DNA of 36,459 nucleotides from the IMG/VR virus record IMGVR_UViG_3300047476_000196, positions 1 to 36,459 of that record; one strand, 5' to 3'. The position numbers were made by a program, and so were the translations under genes. The DNA is from a virus. The notes beneath the pieces were generated by a model, which saw only the letters and a list, made by a program, of their open reading frames with translations, searched no databases and was not told the DNA's origin. Shown here piece after piece: positions 7,771 to 16,670 of the stretch (position 1 is the first letter of the stretch; each line of letters begins with the position of its first letter).

Positions 7771-8493
7771 ATGGGCGGTGGTGGCGGTGGTTCAACTACA
7801 ACAAGCGGGATAGATCCCACAATCAAGCCGTATGTAACGTATGGTCTTGAAGAAGCTAAACGTCAATATGAGTCACCTGGAGCAGCGTTCTTTCCTGGTC
7901 AGACTTATGTCTCTCCTAGTGAGGCTACTCAGGCTGCATTACAGGCTGCTCAAACTAGAGCTATGTCAGGCTCTCCAATTCAGCAAGCAGCGCAGCAAGA
8001 GTATCTATCCACAGTTCAAGGTAGAGGCGTTAATCCATTCCTAGAGGGTGCTTTAGCAGGGACTACTCGTCAGGCTGAGGAAGCATATACTCGTGGCGTT
8101 CAAGGATTGCAGTCTAAGGCATCATCAATGGGTCGTTATGGCTCTAGCGCAATGGGTCAACAAGTAGGTCAGGCTCAAGACATATTCGGTCGTAACCTAG
8201 CGGAAAGCGCAGGTCAATTAGCTTATCAATCGGCTGAGGCAGAGCGTAATCGTCAAATGGCTGCTGTACAAGGTGCGCCAGCGTATGCTCAAGCTGATTA
8301 CATGGATATTCAGAAATTACTAACGGCAGGTCAAGGTCAAGAGTCATATCAGCAGAAAGCTCTGCAAGACGCTATTAACCGTTACAACTACGAACAAACT
8401 CTGCCACAGCAGAAGTTACAGCAATTCACTAATCTATTCACTAGCGTGCCTTCTGGCGGTACTAGTACGACTACACAATCAGGAGGTAAATAA
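7771..8493 (+). CDS. Internal virion/ejection-type protein 1
   Basis: 240-residue protein that begins with a short polyglycine stretch and then becomes helical and Gln/Ala-rich (residues about 25-215), with no signal peptide. The ATG at 7771 follows GAGG at 7761-7764 with 6 bases spacing. An upstream in-frame start at 7732 is less likely because it would overlap the previous gene deeply. Composition and place, first of four Ala/Gln/Gly-rich genes between nozzle and fibres, fit podovirus ejection proteins that leave the head with the DNA and cross the envelope. No domain recognised. Confidence 0.65.
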   Translation: MGGGGGGSTTTSGIDPTIKPYVTYGLEEAKRQYESPGAAFFPGQTYVSPSEATQAALQAAQTRAMSGSPIQQAAQQEYLSTVQGRGVNPFLEGALAGTTRQAEEAYTRGVQGLQSKASSMGRYGSSAMGQQVGQAQDIFGRNLAESAGQLAYQSAEAERNRQMAAVQGAPAYAQADYMDIQKLLTAGQGQESYQQKALQDAINRYNYEQTLPQQKLQQFTNLFTSVPSGGTSTTTQSGGK

Positions 8494-9068
8494 TGGCTGA
8501 TCCTATTACTTTGGGTGCTATTGGTGCTTTAGGTGGAGCTGCATTAAAACCTAATAATCCATTACAAGGCGCAATGTTAGGTGGTATGGCTGGATTTACT
8601 GGTGGTACTGCATTAGGCGTAGGTGGTGCTACTACTGCTGCTGGCGGCGGAACTGGTTTAACTATGGGTGCGGGCGGTACTGGATTAACTGCTGCTGGCG
8701 CAGGAATGTCTCCTACGGGTGGTGTTTTAGGGACAACAGGATTAACTGGCACTGGTGGTGTTGGTTTAACTGTTCCTGCCGCTACTTCTGGTTATGGTTT
8801 GGCTGCTCCTGTTGCTTCAAGTGCTGCAATGGCTCCTACACTTGCTGAGAGATTTAGTATGGCAGGTAAGTCTGCTTACGAAAATCCAATGATGACAGCA
8901 TCAGCATTAAACGCAACTCAAGGTTTATTGACACCAGAACAAATGCCTTCACCAGCTCCTGCTATGCCTTTACAAGCAGGTCGTGGAGTTAAGCCTTACG
9001 ATCCAATGGCATCATTAGATCCATACAAACAGTCCGTAGTTGGCGGTCAACCGATTTCACTAATTTAG
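8493..9068 (+). CDS. Internal virion/ejection-type protein 2, Gly/Ala-rich
   Basis: 191-residue protein dominated by Gly, Ala, Thr and Met in residues 5-120 (GAIGALGGAALKP, GGMAGFTGGTALGVGG and similar). This makes it a low-complexity, weakly hydrophobic sequence that could insert in membranes. The C-terminal 60 residues are more normal (AERFSMAGKSAYENP, later KPYDPMASLDPYKQS). It overlaps the previous stop by one base with a clean GGAGG ribosome site. An ejection-protein role is inferred from composition and neighbourhood. Confidence 0.6.
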   Translation: MADPITLGAIGALGGAALKPNNPLQGAMLGGMAGFTGGTALGVGGATTAAGGGTGLTMGAGGTGLTAAGAGMSPTGGVLGTTGLTGTGGVGLTVPAATSGYGLAAPVASSAAMAPTLAERFSMAGKSAYENPMMTASALNATQGLLTPEQMPSPAPAMPLQAGRGVKPYDPMASLDPYKQSVVGGQPISLI

Positions 9069-9075
9069 GTGATAT

Positions 9076-10350
9076 ATGGCATTAGAAGATTTAACACCGT
9101 TCGGAACATTACCTAGTGCATATCAAGGTCTGTTAAGCACAGAGGATACTGCTGCACTGCAAAAGAAAGCGCAGATACAAGGATTACTAGGTGCAGGATT
9201 AGCATTAGCTAAAGGCATGAGTTCGTATGGGCCTCCACGTTCAGCATTGCAAAACATTATTGGTGCTGTAGCTGGTGGATTCGAAGGTGCTGGTGGTGCT
9301 TACGAAGGTGGTCTAAAGCAAGCCATGACCGCTCAAGACATACGTCAAAAGCAGATACAGTTCCAACAAGCAGAAATGTTACGTAAAGACGTAGAAAACG
9401 TAATGAGAACTCCTGAAGTGGCTAATAATCCTTCATTGGTTGCTTTGTTACGTGCTGATCCTAAGAAGGGTCTTGAGTGGATTAACGAGAATATGGCTAT
9501 ATCTCGTGCTTATGCTCCACAGCAACCTGCTGCTCCTAGATTAGATGAAACAGGTAAAGTTCTTGAGGCTCAACCTGTAGTTGCTCCATTAGATAAAAGA
9601 GCGCAGTTATTCCAGACTTTAGATCGTCTTAGCGGTGTAGCTGGTGAAGGCGCAAGAAAAGAAAAAGAAATTATCCTAAAGCAAATTGAGGCTTTGGATA
9701 AACAAGAAGAAATAGTAAGAAAGCAACAAGACTTTACTAACGAAGCTCGTAGAGTTGCTGCTGCTATGTTTAATGGCAGAAGAATTGAAGAATTACTACC
9801 AAAAGAACTTGAGCAATTACAAACAAGATTAGATGAAATAGAAACTGCAAAACGTAGAGCAGGCGCTACAACCATCAATATGCCAACAGAGTCAGAGCGT
9901 GGTGCAGGTTATTTAACAGCACGTTTACAAAATTCTTTAGCACAGTATCAAGATGTAGTAGGTGGCAATCCTAAAGCAGCATTACCAACACTTTCGGCAG
10001 AGGTTGTTAAGGGTGTTACTCGTTCTGATTATCTTAAAAATTTAGTTAATCCAGAAGATCGTCAGCGTGTTGAAGCTGCTCAGTTAGATATGATTTCTGC
10101 TGCTTTAACGTTAAGCACTGGTGCTGCATATACCAAAGAAGAATTAGAGGCACAAAGAGCTGCTTTATTCCCACAGTTAGGTGATAAGCCAGCAACTATT
10201 AGAGATAAGGCTGTACGATTAAATAACTTGTTAAATCAAGCGAAGATTAAAGCTGGACGTGCTGCTCCTGCTGCAACTACTAATGCTCCTGTTACTTTTG
10301 ATATTAATGCAATTAATCAAGAGTTAGAAAACCGTAAAAAAGGTAAATAA
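9076..10350 (+). CDS. Internal virion/ejection-type protein 3
   Basis: 424-residue, largely helical protein. The N-terminal 90 residues contain a Gly/Ala-rich hydrophobic segment (IQGLLGAGLALAKGMSSYG; IIGAVAGGFEGAGG). Residues about 95-290 are rich in Gln, Glu, Lys and Arg and look like coiled coil (QLQTRLDEIETAKRR). No enzyme motif was found. It ends with an overlap into the next ejection-type gene (AAATAATGG). The amphipathic start plus long coils fits a channel-forming ejection protein. Confidence 0.65.
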   Translation: MALEDLTPFGTLPSAYQGLLSTEDTAALQKKAQIQGLLGAGLALAKGMSSYGPPRSALQNIIGAVAGGFEGAGGAYEGGLKQAMTAQDIRQKQIQFQQAEMLRKDVENVMRTPEVANNPSLVALLRADPKKGLEWINENMAISRAYAPQQPAAPRLDETGKVLEAQPVVAPLDKRAQLFQTLDRLSGVAGEGARKEKEIILKQIEALDKQEEIVRKQQDFTNEARRVAAAMFNGRRIEELLPKELEQLQTRLDEIETAKRRAGATTINMPTESERGAGYLTARLQNSLAQYQDVVGGNPKAALPTLSAEVVKGVTRSDYLKNLVNPEDRQRVEAAQLDMISAALTLSTGAAYTKEELEAQRAALFPQLGDKPATIRDKAVRLNNLLNQAKIKAGRAAPAATTNAPVTFDINAINQELENRKKGK

Positions 10351-11963
10351 TGGATTTATCTAAAATTTCTACAAAAGACTTGGAGTACCTTAAAGCAGGG
10401 CAAATAACTAAGGTATCTACTGCTGGTCTTGAGGAACTAGCAAAACAGCAAGGATCAACTGGAGTTCTTCAGCCTTCTGTAGTTGCTCCTGTTCCTTATT
10501 CTCCAACTGCTGAACGTGTTAGAGCTGCGGCAGGTGGTGTTACGTTTAGTTTAGCTGATGAGTTAGAAGCTGCTTTACGGTCTGGTGCTGTTAGTGGTGA
10601 AGAATATAGAAGAATCAGAGATCAATTAAGAGCGCAGCAAAGTCAATACGCATTAGATAGACCAGTAGAATCAACTGTTTCAGAGGTTACTGGTGCATTA
10701 GCGATGCCAGCAGCTCTAGCAGTTAAGCCTGTTACTCGTGGCGCAGGTGTTCTAGGTGATATAGCGTTAGGCACTGGAACTGGTGCTTTATACGGTGTTG
10801 GTAAAGCTCAAGAAGCTGTAGATATACCTGAAGAAGCAATTAAAAACGCAATGCTTGGTGGCGGTATTAGTGGGGCTTTAAGCGGTGCTGCTCGATTAGC
10901 TGCTCCTGCAATTAGACCTGAAGCTGCTGCATTACGTGAAAAAGGTATTCCATTAACGCCTGGTTCTGCTTTCGGTGGTGCGTATCAACAGATAGAGCAA
11001 GCTGCTGAAAGTTTGCCAATTGCAGGTCGTATCGTTAGTGGCGCAAGAGAGCGTCAGTTTGAGAAGTTTAATACTGCTGCATACAACAAAGTATTGAGCA
11101 ATATTGATCCTGCTTTGAAAGTACCAGAAAACTTAACAGGTAGAGCTGCGTACAACTACGTAGAAGAAAATATTGGAAAGCAATACGATAAGGCATTACC
11201 GCAAATAAGCATTACATACAATCCTAGAGTTGAAAAGTCTTTGGATGCTGTAGTTAATAGATACTCAGGTACGAAATTACCGCCAGAGTTAAGTAAAGAA
11301 TTTAAAACTTATGTAGATGGTCTTAAAGCAGACTTTAGTGCTAATCAGGTTCTAAATGGTCGTAGAGCGCAAGCAGTAAAGGAAGATATTGCTAGTATGG
11401 CAAACGCTTACTCTACAGCACAAGGTAAAGATAGATTGTTAGCTGATGCTTACAGAGACTTACAAAATGTCTATATGACAACGATGAAGAATCAAAATCC
11501 TGCATTTGCTAAAGATTTAAGTAAGGCTGATTCTGCGTATAGAGACTTTGTTCGTGTTCAGACTGCAATGGCTAAAACTCGTGGTGAGGAAGGTATCTTT
11601 ACTCCTGCACAGTTAGAGGCTTCTGTAAGACAAGCAGATAGATCAGCTCGTAAGGGTGCTTTTGCTCGTGGTTCTGCTCCAATGCAGGATTTATCAGGTA
11701 CAGCAACTTCAGTTTTAGGCACTAAAGTTCCTGATAGCGGTACTGCTGCTCGTGGAATGACAGGCGCATTATTAACTGGTGCTGCTGGTTCTTTTGATCC
11801 TTTGGCAGGTGGCTTAACTGCTTTAATGACTGCTCCATATTACAGACTTGGAGAGAAAGCGTTATTTGCTCCGAGAAATCCTACATTTAGCGAAGCTGTA
11901 CAAAGAGCAAGAACTGCGACTCCTTACGCAATACCTGGCTTACTTGGATTAGGTGAACAATAA
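10350..11963 (+). CDS. Internal virion/ejection-type protein 4
   Basis: 537-residue Ala-rich protein, the largest of the block. The start (LSKISTKDLEYLKAGQITKVST) is a motif I associate with phage internal virion proteins. Residues about 48-180 mix Gly/Ala-rich hydrophobic stretches (GALAMPAALAV; LGTGTGALYGVGKAQ; LGGGISGALSGAARLAAP). The rest is helical, with a second hydrophobic stretch near residues 465-495. No lytic transglycosylase motif is visible. It overlaps the following fibre gene by one base. A DNA-ejection role is inferred. Confidence 0.65.
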   Translation: MDLSKISTKDLEYLKAGQITKVSTAGLEELAKQQGSTGVLQPSVVAPVPYSPTAERVRAAAGGVTFSLADELEAALRSGAVSGEEYRRIRDQLRAQQSQYALDRPVESTVSEVTGALAMPAALAVKPVTRGAGVLGDIALGTGTGALYGVGKAQEAVDIPEEAIKNAMLGGGISGALSGAARLAAPAIRPEAAALREKGIPLTPGSAFGGAYQQIEQAAESLPIAGRIVSGARERQFEKFNTAAYNKVLSNIDPALKVPENLTGRAAYNYVEENIGKQYDKALPQISITYNPRVEKSLDAVVNRYSGTKLPPELSKEFKTYVDGLKADFSANQVLNGRRAQAVKEDIASMANAYSTAQGKDRLLADAYRDLQNVYMTTMKNQNPAFAKDLSKADSAYRDFVRVQTAMAKTRGEEGIFTPAQLEASVRQADRSARKGAFARGSAPMQDLSGTATSVLGTKVPDSGTAARGMTGALLTGAAGSFDPLAGGLTALMTAPYYRLGEKALFAPRNPTFSEAVQRARTATPYAIPGLLGLGEQ

Positions 11964-12538
11964 TGGCAAAAACAAAGATCAGCGAATTTAGCGCAACAGC
12001 AAGCTCAAATACTGATATTGACGGTATTAACTTAGCTGAAGGCATGGCTCCTAGCCTTGTCAATAACGCAATTCGTGAATTAATGGCGCAGTTAAAGGAT
12101 CAGCAGGTAGGTACTTCAGGCGATCCATTTACGGTAGCAGGCACTTTCACAGCATCAGGTTCTACGGTCATAGGAAGCACTACAACGTCCTCTGTGACGA
12201 TTAATGCAGCTACTATAGACGTACCTACTACATTTGCAATAAACAGCACTGGAGCTGTTAGAGTGCCTGTAGGAACGACTGCACAAAGACCATCGTCAGC
12301 CACAGGTCAGTTACGATATAATTCAACTTTAGCAATACTTGAAACGTATGATGGTTCTAACTGGATACCTGTAGGTGGGGCAACTGGTGGAGCTGGAGCG
12401 ATATTTGAGAACAAGAATACGGTATCAGCTAACTACACGATTACTACGAATAACAATGCAATGAGTGCTGGCCCTATAACAATAGCGTCTGGCGTAACAG
12501 TAACAGTACCCTCCGGCAGTCGGTGGGCGATTGTTTAG
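11963..12538 (+). CDS. Tail fibre protein with conserved attachment domain
   Basis: 191-residue fibre protein. The N-terminus (ISEFSATASSNTDIDGINL, AEGMAPSLVNNAIRELMAQL) is a widespread phage tail-fibre segment thought to fasten fibres to the virion. Next comes a Thr/Ser-rich beta region with AQRPSSATGQLRYN and LETYDGSNWIPVG, also common in fibres. The last 40 residues are the module ending AMSAGPITIASGVTVTVPSGS plus RWAIV, nearly the same as the end of the protein at 4005-4505. It sits between the internal proteins and other fibre genes. Confidence 0.8.
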   Translation: MAKTKISEFSATASSNTDIDGINLAEGMAPSLVNNAIRELMAQLKDQQVGTSGDPFTVAGTFTASGSTVIGSTTTSSVTINAATIDVPTTFAINSTGAVRVPVGTTAQRPSSATGQLRYNSTLAILETYDGSNWIPVGGATGGAGAIFENKNTVSANYTITTNNNAMSAGPITIASGVTVTVPSGSRWAIV

Positions 12539-12555
12539 TCAATAAGGAATAAGAT

Positions 12556-13017
12556 ATGCCCAATTTACTCGTGGCGGGAAATTCTACCAACGGTGGCACT
12601 GCAATATCTACAGACACTAGCGGTACGTTAAATATTGTTACTGGATCAGGTTCAGGTGCTACTGCTGTAACAGTAGATGGCTCTCAGAATTTATCGTTTA
12701 ACTCAGGTTACGGTTCTGCTGCTGTTGCTTATGGATGTCGTGCTTGGGTTAACTTTAACGGCACAGGTACAGTAGCTATTCGTGCTAGTGGAAATGTAAC
12801 AAGTATTACTGATAATGGGACTGGGAGCTACACAGTTAATTTAACAACTTCATTGCCAGATGTAAATGGAGCTGTGCTATCTACTACTGACACAGATACA
12901 AGCACACAACAATCTGTATCGGCTCAATTTCTTTCTGCAGCATCTGCAAGAGTTAGGCAGTATATTTCTGGCTCTTTATCTGATGCTAGTGGTGTATTTG
13001 TTGCTATTTTCCGCTAA
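12556..13017 (+). CDS. Tail fibre/adhesin protein
   Basis: 153-residue beta-rich protein. The central stretch (YGCRAWVNFNGTGTVAIRAS, then NVTSITDNGTGSYTVNLTTSLPD) is a motif shared by many phage fibre tips. It has an AAGGAA ribosome site. It lies directly after the fibre carrying the attachment domain and before two small fibre-linked genes, so it is probably a receptor-binding or fibre-head part. The only cysteine is in the YGC motif. Confidence 0.75.
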   Translation: MPNLLVAGNSTNGGTAISTDTSGTLNIVTGSGSGATAVTVDGSQNLSFNSGYGSAAVAYGCRAWVNFNGTGTVAIRASGNVTSITDNGTGSYTVNLTTSLPDVNGAVLSTTDTDTSTQQSVSAQFLSAASARVRQYISGSLSDASGVFVAIFR

Positions 13018-13026
13018 GAGGACAAA

Positions 13027-13215
13027 ATGAATTCAAGAATAATTTACCCAACAGATGACGGTGGCGTAGCGATCATAGTTCCTGCTGCTGAATGTGGTTT
13101 AACCATTGAGCAAATAGCTGCTAAAGATGTACCAGCAGGTAAGTCATACAAAATTGTAGATGTTTCAGACATCCCTACAGATAGAACATTCCGTAATGCT
13201 TGGGAGTGCGCATGA
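13027..13215 (+). CDS. Small conserved fibre-linked protein
   Basis: 62-residue protein of a small family that regularly follows tail fibre genes (motifs IIYPTDDGGVAIIVPA, ECGLTIEQIAAKDVPAG and DRTFRNAWE). Function unknown. By size and place it may be a fibre chaperone or a minor fibre part. GAGGA ribosome site. The stop overlaps the next start in ATGA, and the pair is often found together. Confidence 0.75.
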   Translation: MNSRIIYPTDDGGVAIIVPAAECGLTIEQIAAKDVPAGKSYKIVDVSDIPTDRTFRNAWECA

Positions 13216-13436
13216 TTACCATAAACATAGATAAAGCTAAGAATATTGCACACGATATTCGCAGATCAAAACGAGCAGAAGAATTTGCTCCACTAGATAT
13301 TCAAGCTACTATTCCTAGTCAAGCGTCTGCTGCTGAGTCTGCTAGACAAGTAGTAAGAGATAAATACGCAGCTATGCAAACACAGATTAATTCTGCATCT
13401 ACGCCAGAAGAAATCAAAACAGCGTTAGGAGTATAA
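13212..13436 (+). CDS. Small helical fibre-linked protein
   Basis: 74-residue protein starting MITINIDKAKNIAHDIRRSK. Start chosen at the ATGA overlap with the previous gene (13212) instead of a GTG further upstream. It is helical and charged, with the C-terminal pattern RDKYAAMQTQINSASTPEEIKTAL, known from small proteins that travel with the preceding gene in tail-fibre clusters. A chaperone or assembly role is possible but not shown. Confidence 0.75.
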   Translation: MITINIDKAKNIAHDIRRSKRAEEFAPLDIQATIPSQASAAESARQVVRDKYAAMQTQINSASTPEEIKTALGV

Positions 13437-13438
13437 CC

Positions 13439-14551
13439 ATGCCATACGGAACAGTAAACGCAGATTTAATGACTACCAGTGATGGTGTAAGTTCTGCTGG
13501 CTTGTACGGATTCAAGAATAGAATTATTAACGGTGACATGAGAATAGATCAGCGTAATGCTGGTGCGAGTGTTACTCAGGGTACTGGTGTTTTATACGTA
13601 ACAGATAGGTTTGCGATAATAGGTTCTGTTGCAAGTAAATTTACTGGTCAACAAAGCTCTACTGCTCCTGTTGGTTTTGTTAAGTCGTTATTAACAACAT
13701 CATCCTCAGCTTACACAGTTGGCTCAAGTGAGTTTTTCCAAATATCTCAAAGGATAGAAGGAAATAACATAGCTGATCTAGGATGGGGTACTGCTAACGC
13801 TCAAACTGTTACATTATCTTTTTGGGTTCGTAGTTCACTAACAGGGACATTTGGTGGAGTGTTAAATAGTTATGCAGGAGATGTTTTTTATCCATTTACT
13901 TACACAATTAATGCTGCTAATACTTGGGAAAAAGAAACAATAACTATTGCTGGGCCAACAACAGGAACATTCCCAACAGATAATACTGGTTCATTAGTAG
14001 TAGGTTTTTCTCTTGGTGCTGGTGCTACTGTAAGCGGAACTGCTGGCTCTTGGTCAGGAACTACATATCGTTCAGCTACAGGCGCAACATCAATAGTAGG
14101 CACTAACGGAGCTACGTTCTACATTACAGGCGTACAACTAGAGAAGGGTACTACAGCTACTAGCTTTGATTATTTGGATTATGGTCGTAGTCTGATGCAG
14201 TGCCAGCGTTATTATTACAGAATAACACCTGGTGCTGTTTCTAAGCCACTTACACAAACAGGATGGAACTTAACATCATCTAACGCAATTGGCATCAATA
14301 AATTTCCTGTGACTATGAGAATAGCTCCTACAGCATTAGAGCAATCTGGAACTGCTAATCAGTACGTAGTTGTAAATTTAAATACTTCAACTGCTTGCAC
14401 TGGGGTTCCTCAATTTTCAAACTCTACTACAGAACAAGCATTAACTCTTTTGGTAACTGGCGCAACTATGACTGCTGGACAGGGTAGTGTTGGTTATACA
14501 GATGGAACAAATGGCGCAACAGCTTATTTAGGATGGAGTGCTGAACTATGA
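13439..14551 (+). CDS. Tail fibre/spike with carbohydrate-binding-like fold
   Basis: 370-residue beta-rich protein. The N-terminus (LYGFKNRIINGDMRIDQRNAG) is a common fibre motif, followed by a jelly-roll-like region seen in phage adhesins: VTLSFWVRSSLTGTFGG, NTWEKETITIAGP and GATFYITGVQLEKG. The C-terminal third (SLMQCQRYYYRITPGAVSK) is also typical of phage fibre ends. It probably binds host surface glycans. It overlaps a short gene at its end by ATGA. No depolymerase active site was recognised. Confidence 0.8.
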   Translation: MPYGTVNADLMTTSDGVSSAGLYGFKNRIINGDMRIDQRNAGASVTQGTGVLYVTDRFAIIGSVASKFTGQQSSTAPVGFVKSLLTTSSSAYTVGSSEFFQISQRIEGNNIADLGWGTANAQTVTLSFWVRSSLTGTFGGVLNSYAGDVFYPFTYTINAANTWEKETITIAGPTTGTFPTDNTGSLVVGFSLGAGATVSGTAGSWSGTTYRSATGATSIVGTNGATFYITGVQLEKGTTATSFDYLDYGRSLMQCQRYYYRITPGAVSKPLTQTGWNLTSSNAIGINKFPVTMRIAPTALEQSGTANQYVVVNLNTSTACTGVPQFSNSTTEQALTLLVTGATMTAGQGSVGYTDGTNGATAYLGWSAEL

Positions 14552-14703
14552 TTTTTAAAATACTAAAAATTGAAATGGGTCAAACAATCTACGCTCGTAT
14601 AGATGACGATGGTTTATGTCGTTTAACTTGCACAGAAGATTATCCAGAATTTAAGGCTTGGGTTGAGGCTGGCAACGAACCAACTTCTGCGGATAGTGAA
14701 TAA
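14548..14703 (+). CDS. Small protein between fibre genes (51 aa)
   Basis: 51-residue protein, MIFKILKIEMGQTIYARIDD onward, ending in an acidic tail (EPTSADSE). It is locked between two genes: an ATGA overlap with the upstream fibre stop and a TAATG overlap with the downstream fibre start. Two cysteines (24 and 28) and one conserved-looking DYPEFKAWVEAGN segment are visible. No family recognised. A small chaperone or fibre-cap role is possible from context. Confidence 0.7.
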   Translation: MIFKILKIEMGQTIYARIDDDGLCRLTCTEDYPEFKAWVEAGNEPTSADSE

Positions 14704-15644
14704 TGCCAGCGATCATTGACGGTACTAACGGAATAACTAACGCATCGTGGACTACTGCTGGTAGACCTTCTAGTCCTGCTGCTGGGACTATGGGTTATAA
14801 CACTACGCTTGGATATAACGAGTGGTATGACGGTAATAATTGGTGGCAGTTTAATCAAGCTAAAACTTATACTGTTGATTACATTATTGTTGCTGGTGGC
14901 GGTGGCGGTGGGTCTAATAAAGGCGGTGGCGGTGGAGCTGGTGGATATGTAACTGGTTCTTTATCTGTATCGTCTGGAACAACTTATTCTATTGTTGTTG
15001 GGGCAGGTGGAGCTGCTGTAGCTATCAATAATAAAGGTGGTGCTGGCGGAACGTCATCATTTCCTGGTATATCTGCAACCGGAGGCGGTGGAGGTGGTTA
15101 TGACATTTCCAATGGTGGCGGTACTGGCAATAGCGGCGGTTCTGGTGGTGGAGGGTCAAGAGGTTTAGCTGGTGGCTCTGGCACATCAGGTCAAGGTTAC
15201 GCAGGTGGTACTGGCTCTGCTTCTGCTAGTAATTATGGAGCAGGTGGTGGAGGTGGTGCTTCTGCTCTTGGTTCTAATGGAACATCAAGCACTGGCGGTA
15301 ACGGTGGGGCTGGAACCGCAGATACTTGGACAGGTTCTAGTAGAACATTATCAGGTGGTGGAGGCGGTGCTGCTTATTTCCCTGGTGGTGGTGGAACATC
15401 TGGATCAGGCGGTGCTGGCGGTGGCGGCAATGGAGCAACGACTGACGGTGGGACAGGAAGTAGCGGAACAACCAATACAGGTGGTGGTGGAGGTGGCGCA
15501 AGTTCTGGAACGTCTGGAGCTGGCGGCTCTGGTATTATTGTAATTAGATATTTAGGATCACAAAAAGGAACAGGCGGGGTTGTAACTACATCTGGCAGTT
15601 ACACGCTTCATACTTTTTTATCGTCAAATAATTTTATCGCTTAA
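14703..15644 (+). CDS. Polyglycine tail fibre tip/adhesin
   Basis: 313-residue protein. Residues 1-60 are a fibre-type domain (IIDGTNGITNASWTTAGRPS; GYNEWYDGNNWW). Residues about 62-280 consist largely of runs of glycine with Ala, Ser and Thr between short strands (VDYIIVAGGGGGG and many similar). This recalls the polyglycine-II sandwich of receptor-binding adhesins such as phage S16 gp38. The last 30 residues return to normal sequence after IIVIRYLGS. It probably forms a fibre tip that binds the host receptor. The glycine-coding DNA also opens an unrelated frame, which is rejected below. Confidence 0.8.
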   Translation: MPAIIDGTNGITNASWTTAGRPSSPAAGTMGYNTTLGYNEWYDGNNWWQFNQAKTYTVDYIIVAGGGGGGSNKGGGGGAGGYVTGSLSVSSGTTYSIVVGAGGAAVAINNKGGAGGTSSFPGISATGGGGGGYDISNGGGTGNSGGSGGGGSRGLAGGSGTSGQGYAGGTGSASASNYGAGGGGGASALGSNGTSSTGGNGGAGTADTWTGSSRTLSGGGGGAAYFPGGGGTSGSGGAGGGGNGATTDGGTGSSGTTNTGGGGGGASSGTSGAGGSGIIVIRYLGSQKGTGGVVTTSGSYTLHTFLSSNNFIA

Positions 15645-15646
15645 TT

Positions 15647-15991
15647 ATGGCTCATTTCGCTAAGGTATTAGATGGAATTGTTACTCAGGTTATCGTTGCA
15701 GAGCCAGAGTTCTTTGATACGTTTGTAGATTCATCTCCTGGTGAGTGGATACAGACTAGCTACAATACACACGGTGGTCAGCATCCAGAGGGTCGTCCAC
15801 TACGCAAGAATTATGCAGGTATTGGTTTTACATACGATAGAGAACGTGACGCGTTTATTCCTCCTAAGCCTTATGCTAGTTGGATATTAAACGAAGATAC
15901 TTGCCTATGGGAAAGCCCTATTGCTATGCCTAATGATGGCAAAATGTACAATTGGGATGAAGCACAACAACAATGGATAACTAGCGAGTAA
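15647..15991 (+). CDS. Conserved virion-region protein (MAHFAKV family)
   Basis: 114-residue protein of a family found next to fibre genes in many aquatic phages: HFAKVLDGIVTQVIVAEP, then WIQTSYNTHGG, PLRKNYAGIGFTYDRERDAF and WILNEDTCLWESP. The function is not known. The many aromatic residues and the position suggest a small tail or fibre-associated part. It starts two bases after the polyglycine fibre gene. Confidence 0.75.
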   Translation: MAHFAKVLDGIVTQVIVAEPEFFDTFVDSSPGEWIQTSYNTHGGQHPEGRPLRKNYAGIGFTYDRERDAFIPPKPYASWILNEDTCLWESPIAMPNDGKMYNWDEAQQQWITSE

Positions 15992-15994
15992 AAA

Positions 15995-16147
15995 ATGGAC
16001 GTAGATTCACGCTTAACAACTCATGAAGCAGTATGTGCTGAACGATATGCAGGTATTTGGGCTAGATTAAAACGCCTAGAATCAATCCTAATTACGTCTG
16101 CTGGTGCAATTATTATGTTGCTGTTAGCTCTCGTATTGAAGGCTTGA
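15995..16147 (+). CDS. Small one-TM protein at start of lysis cassette (50 aa)
   Basis: 50-residue protein beginning MDVDSRLTTHEAVCAERYAG, with a soluble charged N-terminal helix and one strong membrane segment at residues about 29-48 (ILITSAGAIIMLLLALVL). It begins three bases after the previous stop and ends one base before the next start. The helix-plus-single-TM plan resembles small hemolysin/holin-type proteins near phage lysis genes. A second holin, antiholin or membrane cofactor of lysis is possible. Identity unproven. Confidence 0.7.
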   Translation: MDVDSRLTTHEAVCAERYAGIWARLKRLESILITSAGAIIMLLLALVLKA

Positions 16148-16148
16148 C

Positions 16149-16670
16149 ATGATAGAAGTGGCGGTTGCATTTGCCGCTGCTGAGGCTGCTGTAGCTGGAG
16201 TCAAGAGGGCTATTGCTCTCGGCAAAGAGATACAAGAGTGCTATCACGATATTTCTACGTTCTTTGAGAAACAAGCCGAAATTAAGTCTGTTGCTGTAGT
16301 TGATAATGTAGCTAAAAAGAATCCGAATATAACGCTATCACAAGCCACAAAACAAGCACTAGATGCTACCTTTGCATCACGTAAGCTGTACCGCATGGAA
16401 GTCGAGCTACGTGAAATGCTTATCTACAATAACTCAGGTGAGACAGGTTTATACGAGGAGATGTGCGCTCGTAGGGACGCTATTGTCGCTGCTGCTAGAG
16501 AAGAAGCTGAGGAAGAAGCTCGTATAGAGCGTATGAGGCTCAGAGAGGTGGCTAGAAGGCGTGCAGAGAGGATTCAGTTAGTTCAGAGCATTATTGCTGC
16601 TATCGTTGGTACAGCGTGTGCTACGGCTATTTTATATGGTATTTGGTGGATGTTTCATTGGAGAGAATGA
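16149..16670 (+). CDS. C-terminally membrane-anchored helical protein
   Basis: 173-residue protein with an Ala-rich N-terminus, a long charged helical stretch (residues about 110-140, EEAEEEARIERMRLREVARR) and one membrane segment at about 147-168 (IIAAIVGTACATAILYGIWW) near the C-terminus. It lies between the small TM protein and the holin and overlaps the holin start by ATGA. Spanin-like (membrane plus coiled coil) and virion-linked roles both fit, but the topology is the reverse of a normal i-spanin. Family not recognised. Confidence 0.65.
   Translation: MIEVAVAFAAAEAAVAGVKRAIALGKEIQECYHDISTFFEKQAEIKSVAVVDNVAKKNPNITLSQATKQALDATFASRKLYRMEVELREMLIYNNSGETGLYEEMCARRDAIVAAAREEAEEEARIERMRLREVARRRAERIQLVQSIIAAIVGTACATAILYGIWWMFHWRE

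Noticed and set aside
15172-15543. Val/Leu/Glu/Gln-rich frame inside the polyglycine fibre gene
   Set aside because: Product of reading GGT/GGC repeats one base off; no start signal, and the glycine frame fits known fibres.
11963-15991. Diversity-generating retroelement (variable fibre repeat), as in Bordetella phage BPP-1
   Set aside because: No reverse transcriptase gene is present and no template/variable repeat pair with A-site differences was seen.
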